A stretch of DNA of 64,000 bases, taken from the NCBI GenBank assembly GCA_014155875.1, contig JACEFZ010027050.1, positions 96,474 through 160,473 of the forward strand. Direction: 5' to 3'. Positions 24,966-35,560 of the stretch are shown here, one piece after another. This DNA comes from Cepaea nemoralis (taxonomy: Eukaryota > Mollusca > Gastropoda > Stylommatophora > Helicidae). Each line of letters opens with the position of its first letter. Position 1 is the first letter of the stretch. Made by a program: the position numbers and the translations under genes. The notes below the pieces were generated by a model, which ran no database searches, was not told the DNA's origin, and saw nothing but the letters and a program-made list of their open reading frames with translations.

Positions 24966-25799
24966 TCGCCAACACGGCGGATAGGCATTTGAACTGTTAA
25001 GCCTCTGGAGTGTCTATGCTTGTGGCTACGGTTTGCAGTCGCATTTTCCTCATGTTGGACTGATAGCACAAGGTTCTGTTGACTTGCTACTGAGTTGAGT
25101 GCGTGACGCGACACGGTGAGCTGGGAATTTCCTTTGTTGTTGGCAGAAATTGTCACAACTCTAAATGGCACGGTCTGTAAGAAGAAGATGGTAATCATGA
25201 CATTAGAGAAAGCTAAGAATAATAACACTGTAGCCTGTCATGCATATCGTAAGAGGCGGCTAAGAATGGCTTTTCTTGGGTATAGGAAAGTAGTAGTATA
25301 ATAGGGTCGCTATCCACCGAAATTTGAAGGAGAATATTTCCTCTATAGTTTTACTAGCTATCAATCATCCTCCTCATTTTGAAATCTTTATTTAGATTTA
25401 ATATGCGTTCCTTGAACTGCCTGTGAGTTGTCTCAATGACGTAATAGGTGCATTCTTCGTGGGTACAATATAAATTAAAACATTGAAACAACAAAATAAC
25501 TAACAAAGGAACGATAAAAGTGGTATAAGAATGGGCATATAAAGGTAAATGGTATATAAAGGGAAGACATAAATAGACAGAAGTCATATATAATAAACAT
25601 AAATGATATGTAAGCATTCAATACACTGAACATTAAAAGAGTTTTAAAAATAAACAATAAATTAAATGGTGAGAGTGTTATTGATACATTATCAGGCCTA
25701 ACCTGTCTCTTAATGTAGAAACAAGGGAGGGAAACTCTGTATTGCTCATAAGTAAAGATATCCAAGCCGTGTATTTAAAAAAAACCATATCTGTTACCT

Positions 25800-26907
25800 C
25801 CTCCAGCCTGATGGGTTGTGAGTATATCCAAAATTATATTTTGTCTAATTTGTTGTGGGGCATAGTCAGACTTTTGTTTCTGGTTTAGTGTAGGAGCAAA
25901 AAAGCGGTACATTTTACTGCAAAGAGAAACCATCTCCTCACTCTAATATTTTAGTTTAAACATACCGGGGGTGTGTTTCTCATATAATTTGACATCTTCA
26001 CAGTCCTGAAAGTTACGCATATGTACTTTATGGGCGGAAATAAAATTCGGCAGGAAGCCATTGATTATAGGATCTAAAGAACTATTTTTGAAGGTTAGAT
26101 TTAACAACATCAGAGAGTGAATCGGCACTAAGAGCCAAATAGAGTGAATCGGTGTCTATTTCAATGCGCTGTTAATCAAATCTAGACACAAATTTATCAA
26201 GAAAGTCATAGTAGAAGGGCGACATCCGTAACTTGGCATATTGCTACACAAAGTAGCATATCTGGAAGGGGAGATACCAGAGAGTTGTCTTTTTAAACAT
26301 ATCAAGCTTGAAAAGATCATCGGTAATTGGGGTCATGTTTCTAAAGAGTGATTTATTAATTAATGTCTTTCCATAAGCTGCATTACCGAGATGTTTCATG
26401 GTTTCCACTGTAATAGTCTCGGTGGGATTTATCTCACCCTTTCGCTGGGAGTTAGACACAGTCTCTCTAAACTGTTTAGAACCCGCAAGTGTTAGATACA
26501 ATCTTAAGAGTGTTGTGACCAATAACATTTTCTTCCACTGTAGCTTCCTATCAAGGTACTTTATGGGGTAGTCAGTAGTTTATTGCGTATTCATTCATAA
26601 AAGTGCATATATCACCTCTCAACAACTCCGTGTTTCTGAAAATTGGAGATGTCTCAGCAAAATACTCTTTCATGGAATCTGATCCATGAATGTCACACCC
26701 AATTAAACCAAAAATTCGTTCCTCAACTACAGCAACGAGGATCTGTTTTTCAGTCGAGGAATCCCAGGGAAGGTTTGATGGCAGAAATTTTTCCCGAGTA
26801 ACAGCTTGATTATCAGATCTGATTTTAGTAAATTTCTGCCACTGGTACTCACAAATAATGTTTACAGTCGCACTGGCCTCGATAAAAAAAATAGGCATGA
26901 ATTTCAC
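25800..26907 (-). pseudogene. Protein-primed family-B DNA polymerase fragments
   Basis: Minus-strand pieces in several frames add up to the C-terminal half of a DNA_pol_B_2 protein. In order: FGLIGCDIHGSDSMKEYF with PIFRNTELL (26,572-26,907), VETMKHLGNAAYGKTLINKS (the NSxYG-type motif B, 26,244-26,528), the metal-binding motif IDTDSLYLALSADS near 26,115-26,165, and YEKHTPGMFKLKY (25,943-26,128). DTDS is the motif C of this family. Many stops and shifts separate the pieces, so no active enzyme is encoded here. The N-terminal part is not recognisable. Confidence 0.75.
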
Positions 26908-26983
26908 TAGTGTTCTGGACCAGTTAAACCAGGGAACTTTTACTGACAGGATTAATCTCTTTTCCTCTAGTCAGGTGATAGTC

Positions 26984-26997
26984 TGGATGACAGTGAA
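26984..26997 (+). repeat. Target-site duplication, left copy (14 bp)
   Basis: TGGATGACAGTGAA, repeated at 27,259-27,272. The related site in relic B (about 56,714) has a single copy and no insert, a natural empty site. Confidence 0.8.
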
Positions 26998-27258
26998 GTT
27001 ATTTAGTTAGTTAGTTAGGTAGGTAGTCAGTCAGTCAGTTAGTTAGTCGAGGTTCCAACTTCATGGCAATGGGTCATCCCCATTATGCTCCATTCCCGTG
27101 CCAGCGAATATCACACACAATGCTCCCCACTGTCCAATGTGAAAAGTGGAACAGATAGGAGTCTTGGTAATCCAACAAGCCCACACAGGTACACTGTGCA
27201 TAATGCTGTCAGAATGTCTGCACACAATTCATCCACAAATACCACAGTTCATCGTCGA
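26998..27258 (-). mobile_element. 261-bp retroposon inserted in relic A
   Basis: Bounded by a 14-bp duplication and absent from relic B. On the minus strand it ends in an (ACTA/ACTG)n tail, seen as repeated AGTTAGTTAG near 27,001-27,050, as expected for a SINE or a 5'-truncated LINE copied by target-primed reverse transcription. The body has no coding frame I recognise. Confidence 0.7.
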
Positions 27259-27430
27259 TGGATGACAGTGAAACCAGCAACTATGGAAATCATCAGCTGT
27301 TTTAATGATCTTATTCCACCTGTCTACTCTTATATTCTGGTCACCAAGCTGCATCTCACAACTGTCAAATTTTGCTTTCAAATGGATTCTGTGTGTGTGT
27401 GCCGAACACACGTTAGCCACTCCCGACTCT
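27229..27430 (-). pseudogene. Conserved segment upstream of the polymerase (relic A)
   Basis: A minus-strand frame includes SCEMQLGDQNIRVDRWNKI. The same peptide occurs in relic B twice (56,572-56,865 and 57,218-57,517). It lies just upstream of the polymerase fragments and is probably part of the same protein or its neighbour. Function not recognised. Confidence 0.5.
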
Positions 27431-28039
27431 GATGTGCGTACTTGTGCAATTTATGTGATCTAAACTCATTCTCTCTATTAAACAACAACATTGGGAAATA
27501 TGTCAGTATGTTAACATTAAGGCCCAAATATACAAAGCATTAGTGGCAAAGACTCGTACATGGTTTATTTACCGCCCCCAATGACCGTCTTATTTGCTTT
27601 ATGATATTGATGGAATATAATAGACGGTCAACGGACAATATTTTCCCTGATCATTTTGTGTAAATTCTGTTCTTGCTTTTTCAAGCACATTTTATCTATA
27701 GTGTTGAATAAATAGTGTCTTGTAATCCAGGAACAGAAGTCGACTATTTGCTCATGCAAGTTCCCAAGTCAGCATAAAAGACTATGTGACGTTCTAGTGC
27801 ACTTTAAAAATTGGACTACATCTTTGATATTGTAACCATTCGAGGAAGTATTTTAGTGTAGACATGTGATTATCTTTCCAGACTTAATGACACAATATAT
27901 ATTCTACATCGGAAATGTTGCAGTTTTTTTTTTCTGGATAAAATATGTGCTATATCTATTAGCAATTTTCTAGAACAAAAGAGTCGTCTGTTACAACCAA
28001 CCTGACTTGTCAATTTTCTACAACTTTTTTTTTTTTTTT

Positions 28040-28215
28040 GCATATCCTTTTTACTGTTCACACCAACATTTTCCTGCTGTTATTGATGTCTTGGCAAGTT
28101 TACGTTCATTAGTTTGCCATTGCTTTATGAATGCCTGGCTCCCATTCAAATTTGTTACAACTCAGCGCAACGTGGTCTGCTGCCAAATCAAGCACTTCTG
28201 TGTTTCGAACGCAGT
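28040..28215. repeat. Diverged repeat shared with 45,505-45,690
   Basis: Both contain GCATATCCT, ATGTCTTGGCAAGTTTA and a TTGCCATTGCTTT/TTGTCATTGCTTT block in the same order. No coding seen; probably transposon non-coding DNA. A T-run at 28,025 precedes it. Confidence 0.6.
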
Positions 28216-28438
28216 TAAGGGGCATTACGTTTTGCGTCTGCAAGTTCTTCGCCATGGAAAACGGCCAACAACTAGGTCTCTGCAACTAGGTTTAATAAAC
28301 ATCAAAACATCCAAATTCACTGTTTCTGTTCGTGAATTTACAAGCACTTCAGTTCGTTGGCAATTCGGTGAGAACATCCAAATTCACTGTGTTGTTTGTG
28401 TCTTGTAGAATACATGAAAATGACAAACCAATGATTGG

Positions 28439-28880
28439 TTGATTGATTGATTGATTGAGGAACTGACATCACAGCATTCGGGGCATTCCCATAAGCGCTG
28501 TGTCCCCATCCTCAGCAGCCAGCAAAGAGTTCCAACACTAATAGCACCAGTAGCAATCTGATTATATGTCCGTCTCGCCTTTCCTCTGAGCGTCGATCGT
28601 TGGCCAGATCCCCTCGTCACTCCTTGCAGTCTCATTCTTGCCAGACCATGGTAATCCATTTGCTCCTCCGAGGTGTGCACGTGCTCCCACAAGGCCGCGA
28701 ATACGTCTGCCTTGTCATGCATTTATACTCCACCGAGTTTGACAGAGCCAGCCAATCTGTCTGCCTGCTACTGATACTATTGGTGTTGGAACTCTTCAAT
28801 GGCTGCTGAGGATGGGGATGGAGCACCTATGGGAATGCCCTGACTGCTGTGATGCCGGTTCCTAAATCAATCAATCAATC
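28439..28880. mobile_element. Small fold-back element (about 440 bp)
   Basis: The left end, TTGATTGATTGATTGAGGAACTG followed by ACATCACAGCA and GGGCATTCCCATA, is mirrored at the right by CCTATGGGAATGCCC, TGCTGTGATG and GGTTCCTAAATCAATCAATCAATC. The inverted arms are each about 100 bases (28,439-28,540 and 28,775-28,880), with matching inner blocks (GAGTTCCAACAC and GTGTTGGAACTC). The (ATTG)n ends look like retroposon tails, so two opposed SINE or LINE 3' ends are an alternative to a DNA MITE. Confidence 0.65.
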
Positions 28881-28912
28881 AAGATGAATCCTGGAGAATA
28901 TAAGGTGAATAG

Positions 28913-29774
28913 ATGGTGACCCTTAGCAAAGACTACCCAAGGGAATTTTATAAACGTAACTCAATGAGAAATAGAGATGCATGCTACAACCCAACCACCA
29001 TCATAAACAACAAAAGAGGTATACCGATATTTAATCCACAACAAAGACTAGCAAGGTGTGCAGAATACTCTCAAGAACTACTTAACTCCACACATAACAT
29101 AGAAAACCTCACTTTTGTGCCTAAAAGCCAGAGACAGCAAGTTTTATACCTGCAGAAGTCAAAGCAGTTATACAGAAAAGTCATAAAAACAAATCACCAG
29201 GTCCAATTGGAATAACCACAGAAGCTATTCAGGCCTGTGGGGAAACAGGAGTTAAATGGCTAACATGACTTTTTAAAAATAGCATGGGAAGAAAGAAAAG
29301 TCCCAGATGATTGGCAACAGGCAATAAGTCCCATTAAGGAAAAAGAAAGGCAATATGAGAGAATGTGAAACATACAGAGGTATATCATTCCTGAGCCATA
29401 TAGGGAAAATGTATGCAAAACTATTGGAACAAAGCACTAGACCCATAGTTGAACAACAGTTAAACAAAGTACAATTCGGTTTTCAGAAAGGTAAAATTTG
29501 CACAGATGCATTATTTACACTTAGACAAATATGTGAAAAAACTATCGAATATAGTGACCAGCAGAATATTGTGTTTGTAGATAAGGAAAAGGCTTTCGAT
29601 AGAGTAGACAGATATAAATTATGGACCATCCTTGAAGACTATGGGATACAAGGGCAACTGCTAGAAAACATCATAGTCATGTACCACTCGAGCTGAAGTG
29701 CAGTAAGAACACAAGAAGGTATATCAGATATGTTCAAGTCAATACAGGAGTGAGACAGGGATGTGTGCTCTCTC
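28913..29774 (+). pseudogene. RTE-like LINE copy 1, part 1 (linker and RT front)
   Basis: A 5'-truncated LINE on the plus strand. The first frame (28,913-29,215) is the region between endonuclease and RT (EFYKRNSMRNRDACYNP, a KSPGxDxI-like zone near NHQVQLE). The RT front follows (LSHIGKMYAKLLEQSTRPI, FGFQKGKICTDALFTLRQI, motif A VFVDKEKAFDRVDRYKLW) with frame breaks. It reaches the RT motif ending VRQGCVLS, where the large palindrome is inserted after TCTCTC at 29,774. It aligns closely with copy 2 at 42,069-42,895. Confidence 0.8.
29769..29774 (+). repeat. Target-site duplication of the palindrome, left copy (TCTCTC)
   Basis: The six bases before the AG start of the element equal the six bases after its CT end (39,108-39,113). 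Removing the element and one copy restores the same codon count as LINE copy 2 at this spot (V-L-S-P-L-L-F), which fixes the length at six despite the simple sequence. Confidence 0.85.
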
Positions 29775-30031
29775 AGTAGTTAGAAAGGCGCAAAACGGTT
29801 ATATTTTGCCGGATTAATCCGGCAATTGACCTTGACCTCGGCTGATTTTCACTCCCCCTCGGTCATATAGTTGGGTGGGTATGTAGGGGTGGTATCTAGG
29901 TCATATCTAAGGGCGATAATTCTAAGATTTTATGTTTCTAAGGGCAGATAACTATTGAGTGGGTGTATACAAATTTTAATTAATTATTATAAAATAAAAT
30001 AAAATAAATAAAAAATAAAAATAAATAACGA

Positions 30032-30079
30032 CGGGGTGCGGGGTGGTGGCGAGGGGGTGGGCGCGTGGGGTGAGGCTAG
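30032..30079 (+). other. G-rich subterminal block (quadruplex candidate)
   Basis: Four runs of four or five G within about 48 bases (GGGG TGC GGGG ... GGGGG ... GGGG), preceded by an A-rich AAAATAAATA tract. The mirror copy lies at about 38,803-38,850. Such blocks near the ends could act as protein-binding or replication signals; that is inference. Confidence 0.5.
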
Positions 30080-30579
30080 GCGGTTCGGGCTTAAACACTA
30101 TCAGGTATATAATAATTTTTTATTAAATCATGTATAAACAATACAATGCATATTAAATAAGTAGCGGCATAGTGGAAAATTCTGGAAGGTAGTACCGGGG
30201 AGTTATACGTCGGCAAGTGTGGGAAAATCTCCGGCGGGTGTGACGGTGGTCGGTTCATAACAGACGTGGAGGGGGTGCATAAGGCAAAGTCATTAAGTCA
30301 CGGGTTGTAAAAACGTGGGTGAGTGGTGTGTTAAAATATTTTGAACTGTTAGCGCATTGGTGGTGTACATTAGTACGAATAGAAGGAATAGGTGCGGTGG
30401 GGATAGTAGTGGGTATGGGTTAGTGAAATTAGTTGATAAGGGTGGTTATTAGTGCTATGTAGATGTTCATAGTAGCTTATTCACTAACATAACACGTGTT
30501 ACAAATGAAACCTTGAAAGCTAAAGATCGCTGATTGTAATGGATATAGTGTAGTATCATTCGATGGTAAGAGGTGGGTA

Positions 30580-31870
30580 CCAGGTTTTAGTGGTCAACAG
30601 ATGGTCAAGTAGTGGTCAAGTGGTGGTCAAGTGAGGAAATTTTAGGGAAAAGTGGTTATAATGATAGGGTGATGCTTAAAGGGTGGTAAATTAGTGGTCA
30701 AGTAGTGGTCAAGCAGTGGTCAAGTAGTGGTCAAGTGGTAGTCACGTGAGGAAATCTTAGGGAAAAGTAGTTGTAATTATATGGTGATGATTAAAGGGTG
30801 ATAAATTAGTGGTCAAGCAATGGTCAGGTGGTGGTCAAGTGAGGAAAATTGTAGGGAAAATTGGTCGTAGCGACATGGTGATGGTTAAAGGATGGTAAAT
30901 TAGTGGTAAATTAGTGGTAAAGCAGTGGTCAAGCAGTGGTCAAGTGGTGGTCAAGTAAGGAAAATTTTAGGGAAAATTGGTCGTAGCGACATGGTGATGG
31001 TTATAGGATGGTAAATTAGTGGTCAAGTGAGGAAATTTTAGGGAAAAGTGGTTGTAATGATATGGTGATGATTAAAGGGTGGTAAATTAGTGGTCAAGTA
31101 GTGGTCAACCAATGGTCAAGTAGTGGTCAAGTGGTCGAGTGACCACTTAAATTGTAGAGGACGATGTCCCAAAGATTATGGTAGTGGTTAAAGTGATCGA
31201 TGACATGGTCAAGTAGCGGTCAACCAGTGGTCAAGTGGTCGAATGAACACTTAAAAGGTAGAGAAAAGTACGTATATTGAAACGGTGATGGTAAAATGGT
31301 CGACAACGTGGTCAAGCAGTGGTCAAGTAGTGCTCAACCAGTGGTCAACCGCTCAAGTGAGAAAATTGTAGGGTATGGTACGTGTAGTGAAACAGAGATG
31401 GATAAATTAAGTAGTGACGTTGTCAAGTAGTGATCAAGTAGCGGGCAAGTACTGGTCAAATGGTCGAGTGACCACTTAAATTGTAAGGGAAAGTACGTGT
31501 TGTGAACCTGTGTTGGTTAAAGTGATCGATGACGTGCTCAAGTAGTGGCCAAGTAGTGGTAAATGGTTGAGTGACTACTTAAATTGTCGGTGAAAGTAGG
31601 TATAGTGACATGATGATGATCAAGAGTTGGTCAAGTGGTGTTCAAATAGTGGTCAAGTAGTGGTCAAGTAGTCGAATGACCACTTAAATTATAGGGTATG
31701 GTACGTGTAGTGAAACGGTGATGGTAAAATAAGTAAGGACATAGTCAAATAGTGGTCAAGTACTGGTGAAGTAGTGATCAAGTGGTCGAATGATCACTTA
31801 AATTGTAGGGTATGGTATGTGTAGTGACATGATGATGGTTAAAGTGATCGATGACATGATCAAGACGTTA
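30580..31870 (+). repeat. Tandem GTGGTCAAGT array, left arm
   Basis: Short units of about 10 bases (GTGGTCAAGTA) are grouped into longer irregular units of roughly 150-190 bases. Each longer unit also has a TTAGGGAAAAGTGGT or GTACGTGTAGTGA block and a TGATGGTTAAAG block. The motif recurs dozens of times on the plus strand here and on the minus strand of the right arm (36,990-38,300). Confidence 0.9.
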
Positions 31871-32383
31871 TGCCGACTGCTAAGTTCAGAAAGTAATGTC
31901 CTTACTATCGGCAATTTCCCTGACAGGAGCGCCTCGAGCACTGATTTTGTATTGATCAATAGCACCTAGTGGTACAGTCAACACACATGGACAATAGTTA
32001 CATCCGGTCAAAGATGGCGTCGCACCCTATCACACATGGGTAATTGCTACAACCAAACTACGTCTCATTCACTAAAACTGGTCAAATATGGTGTCACATC
32101 CGGTCACGGGGATAATGGGACATCTGAGACACGTGGTTAAGAGGGAAACTATAGAAAAGGGGTGTCCTATCGGTTGTCGAGTCAGGGAACCTAACGTATG
32201 ATGATCACTGTGTATAGGAGTGAATACACTGCATCATCAACACTGCATCATCAACACTGCATCCTAAGGGTAAAATGGTCACCCCCTTCTCTCTCTCTTT
32301 TCTATAACCGTGTAGTCCTAGTGTTATCCGGTTACACCAAATGACACCCGAGCATCAACACAACAAACTGCCCCGATTCAACC

Positions 32384-32569
32384 TTAGGCAATGCACGTAA
32401 CATGACAGGTCACATGTCTGCCGTCATAACCAGCGACGTTATCACGTATCAAATTAGACATCCACACTTTCATTTCCTTTCTATGTGGCCATATTGTCTT
32501 TACAGCTTTCTCCAGAAAGCCATTTCCAAGACCAATATATGTTTTTTCAGTGTACCTGCTCAGTGCCAC
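32384..32569 (-). other. Small ORF kept in both arms (left copy)
   Basis: A 61-codon frame with a GTG first codon whose mirror copy at 36,331-36,516 differs by one residue (Ile versus Leu after EKAVKT). It contains LGNGFLEKAVKT and WMSNLIRDNVAGYDG. I recognise no family. Conservation between arms is expected from DNA identity alone, so it may not be coding. Confidence 0.3.
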
Positions 32570-33433
32570 ACTTCACAACCAGACAAAAGTACTCCTTCTA
32601 TGTACCAATTCAACCGTCAAATAAGAAAATATGTTAAACAAAATATTAAAATTATTGGTCAAATACAGAAATATCTCGTCCAAACTTATAAAAAGTACGA
32701 ACATTTGTTAACCTATTGGGAAAAATATCAATCAAGTAGGAAAGTTTGTTAGTCAAATAGAAAAAATATTGACCACATAACGATATATCTTGTCCACACT
32801 TATGAAAAGTAGGGAAATTTGTTAGTCAAATGAGAAAAAAAAAAGATTAACCAAGTAACGAAATACCCCCACCAAACTTATGAAAAGTACGAAACTTTGT
32901 TAAGCAAGTATGAAAATGTATCGACCAAACAGAAATATATCACCCAAACTTATAAAAAGTAGGAACTTATAAAAATGTAGGAAACTTTGTTAACCAAATG
33001 GGAAAAAAACAAACCAAATATTGATCAAGTAAAGAAATAACTCCTCCAAATTTATGAAAAGTACGAAACCTTGGTACCCAAATCCGACAAATATAGGTCA
33101 AATACTTACATATTTCGGCCAAACTTATGAAAGGTAGAAAATTGTCTTAACCAACCGGGGTAAATATTGCTCAAACTAAGAAACATGTCGACCGAAGTAG
33201 GAAATTACGTGAACCAAAGTAATAAAATTGTTGGCCAAATAGGAAAAAGTATCGGTCAAACTTATAGATGTCTCGTTTAAACTTATAACATGTATGAACA
33301 TTTGTTAGGTAAAGGAGAAAAATATTGGCCAAGTAATCAAAACAGTTTAGTGATATATCGTAAGAAAGAATCAATGACATACATATTTTGGTGATTAAAT
33401 ATTGAAACCAAGATTTTTGTTGATTTTCTTTAG

Positions 33434-34390
33434 TGGGTTGTGTTCATGACGTTGTCTTTTTTCTTGATGGAACAGAGCTTACATTACCAGACATCAACAA
33501 AGTCTTAGAAGAAGTTATGACAAATACAGGAATATTTCAGTCAAATGTATAAAAAGGAGTTAAGCAAGTATGAAAAGACCAAAATAAGAAATATCTCAAC
33601 CACACTTACAAAAATAATCAATCTAAAAAAAAAAAATTGGTCTGCCAGAAACCTACTCGTGGCACCCAGCCAGCATTAGATGTACCAGAGACAACCTTTG
33701 CTTGGGGTGATGATTCGTCTTCAGATGAAGATATTGACCTTTTGGATAGTAGTCATGCCCCAGAGTCTCTCCAGAAAATTAATGTGTTGTGGAACGAAAA
33801 CTATCCTACTGTCGGTGTCCGAAGGTGTTCGTCATCAACGAATAAGGTGTGTATGGGTAGTAATGATCATAGTTCACATGTGTATTTTTGTAAACATGTC
33901 TACTACAGAAGACCTAGCTGCTATACATGTTTTCTATGTACATCTCTCTATACTACAAACCATCAGTGACTATACCTTTACCTTTTCTCAAGACGTGACC
34001 AATAGAATGTCGACAGTCTGTTTTTGATGCCTTTTACCACTTCTCATCATGAATTTTTTTTTACTGTGTTTTCTTTAGTGAAGTAGTATGTGTGGCTGTC
34101 TTGTAAGTTTCAATGTGTTTTATTTACCTCCACAGGTTAATTTTGCACCAGAACCTCACTTCTTGACAGTTCATAATGTTGGCACCGAAGAACGCAATGG
34201 TAACTGGCACCATGTAATCAGAGAACGTGAGCATTTTGAAAAGCGTGTACAAGACTTGGGGAAAAAAAAATTTGAATCCAGTCCTGAAGGACAAGCACAG
34301 AAGAAAAGTCATCGAACAAAGGACAGCAGTGAAGAAGGCAGATATAGTCTAATTACCATGTTTCTCTCTGCCATATTAAAACAGTTATAA
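33434..34390 (+). CDS. Candidate three-exon gene in the palindrome spacer
   Basis: Exon 1 (33,434-33,546) follows TTTTCTTTAG and encodes FFLDGTELTLPDINKVLEEV, ending AAT before gtataa. Exon 2 (33,649-33,846) follows TCTGCCAG and encodes KPTRGTQPALDVPETTFAWG, then an acidic SSSDEDIDLLD run and KINVLWNENYPTVGVRR, ending AAG before gtgtgt. Exon 3 (34,136-34,390) follows TTTATTTACCTCCACAG and encodes VNFAPEPHFLTVHNVGTEER and a Lys-rich tail, then a stop. All three join in phase 0. No start codon is assigned, so the 5' end is missing or in the arm. I recognise no domain. It could be the element's own gene or a captured host fragment; a chance match of splice signals is possible, mainly for exon 1. 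Confidence 0.45.
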
Positions 34391-34402
34391 ACAAATAAAC
34401 TA

Positions 34403-34554
34403 GTATGCGTTTCCTTAATATCGTTATGTTTTGAGTTCTAGTAGTACTTGTTGGGTGGTTCATCTGATATGGTTTAAGTTTTAATTTGTGACTTGTTTTG
34501 TATGATATGTTCTTGTTGTCTTGGTGTATCTCATACGAATTCTTTAATAGATCC
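34403..34554 (+). repeat. Direct repeat, copy 1
   Basis: Begins GTATGCGTTTCCTTAATATC and ends CTTTAATAGATCC; its partner is at 34,707-34,871. Copy 2 has a 13-base extra segment (TAGTTCTAAGTCTGG zone) and a few substitutions. Confidence 0.9.
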
Positions 34555-34706
34555 TGTGTGAGTGTAGATTCTACGAGTCACAGATCTGGACTGGTGTAAT
34601 GGTTTTCACTAACAACTGACAAGAGGGTGTTTTTGTGAAACGGGAATTCGACACCAGTGATATGTTAGTAGTAGGGGATTTAAATCTAATGTCTGACAAT
34701 GTGTAA

Positions 34707-34871
34707 GTATGCGTTTCCTTAATATCGTTATGTTTTGAGTTCTAGTAGTAATTGTTGGGTGGTTCATCTGATATGGTTTAAGTTTTAGTTCTAAGTCTGG
34801 TTTGTGAGTTGTTTTGTCTGATATGTTCTTGGTGTCTTTGTGTATCTCATTACGTATTCTTTAATAGATCC
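34707..34871 (+). repeat. Direct repeat, copy 2
   Basis: Partner of 34,403-34,554, separated by about 150 bases of unrelated DNA. The repeat ends where a possible further exon zone begins, so it may be duplicated intron or 3' DNA. Confidence 0.9.
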
Positions 34872-35560
34872 CCAAATTTGGGAAATTTCATGTAAAGTAT
34901 ATGTTAGAATAAGATGTGGTATAGCAAGTTGAAGATGTCAGCCATGGGAAATGGATCTTTGGTGACGAGTACTCGGATGAACTATCCCCGATGGACTCAC
35001 AGATTACATGGCCATACATGTTGTTAACTGTCATGTGTGTTTCAATGAAGCACGTGTACAATGGAGGTTTGAAGTTCTTGGTGATGTGACCACTTTGTAT
35101 TAGAAAGAAACCAAGAGTGTGGAGAGATGAGTGATGTATAAGGGTATCTGTACCAGATACGGTGAAGGCCTTCGGTAACGTAAAACAAGGAAAGTGGTGG
35201 TGATTATGTATTGTGAAATGTCTTTTCAGATAAAACTTCATGACACATTGACTACAGAAGTTACATTTTTTTTTCTTAGTTTTGTGGACTTACTTTTTCC
35301 ATAGCTATTTCTGTACTTGACCAAAAATTTTCACAAGTTTTGTTGATTTATATATAAGTTTAGTTGAAATATTTCTGTCTTTGGACGATATTTTTCACAT
35401 TTGGTTATTTTTATAATGTTTTGGATTTATACCTTTTGATCAATATTTTAGTTGTAATATTGTTTCCTAGATTTTTATAAGCTTGGTCGAAACATTTCGT
35501 ATTTTGGCCTTTTCGCCTTTGGTTAACTCGTACATTTTATAAGTTCGGATGCGATATTTC

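Larger units (their letters stand above)
24966..27850 (-). mobile_element. DNA polymerase B relic A
   Basis: About 2.9 kb that aligns in order with 54,641-57,310. It starts with the shared GGTCGCCAAC border, then a shared GTGACGCGACACGGTGAGCTG block, and runs through polymerase coding remnants on the minus strand. The two copies differ by many substitutions and indels. This is a family of DNA elements carrying a protein-primed-type polymerase (DNA_pol_B_2), as in Polinton/Maverick-like and linear-plasmid-like elements. I cannot tell which; no integrase or capsid genes are visible. Confidence 0.65.
29775..33337 (+). repeat. Left inverted arm (3,563 bp)
   Basis: Matches the reverse complement of 35,561-39,107 base for base apart from scattered substitutions and small indels. 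Order inward: G-rich subterminal block, a unique zone, tandem GTGGTCAAGT arrays (30,580-31,870), a unique zone with CATCATCAACACTG triplets (32,220-32,270), and an AT-rich tandem zone (32,600-33,337). The differences between arms argue against a simple assembly mirror. Confidence 0.92.
33338..35560. other. Spacer of the palindrome (2,223 bp)
   Basis: The only non-palindromic part. The plus strand holds a candidate spliced gene (33,434-34,390) and a pair of direct repeats (34,403-34,554 and 34,707-34,871). A 52-codon open stretch follows an acceptor-like TGGTATAG near 34,922 (DVSHGKWIFGDEYSDELSP). The flanks (33,338-33,430 and 35,250-35,560) continue the AT-rich style of the inner arms in diverged form. 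Confidence 0.8.

Noticed and set aside
34888..35241. 117-codon minus-strand frame in the palindrome spacer
   Set aside because: No recognisable domain and no splice or codon support; a plus-strand open stretch overlaps it. Left as undecided rather than called.
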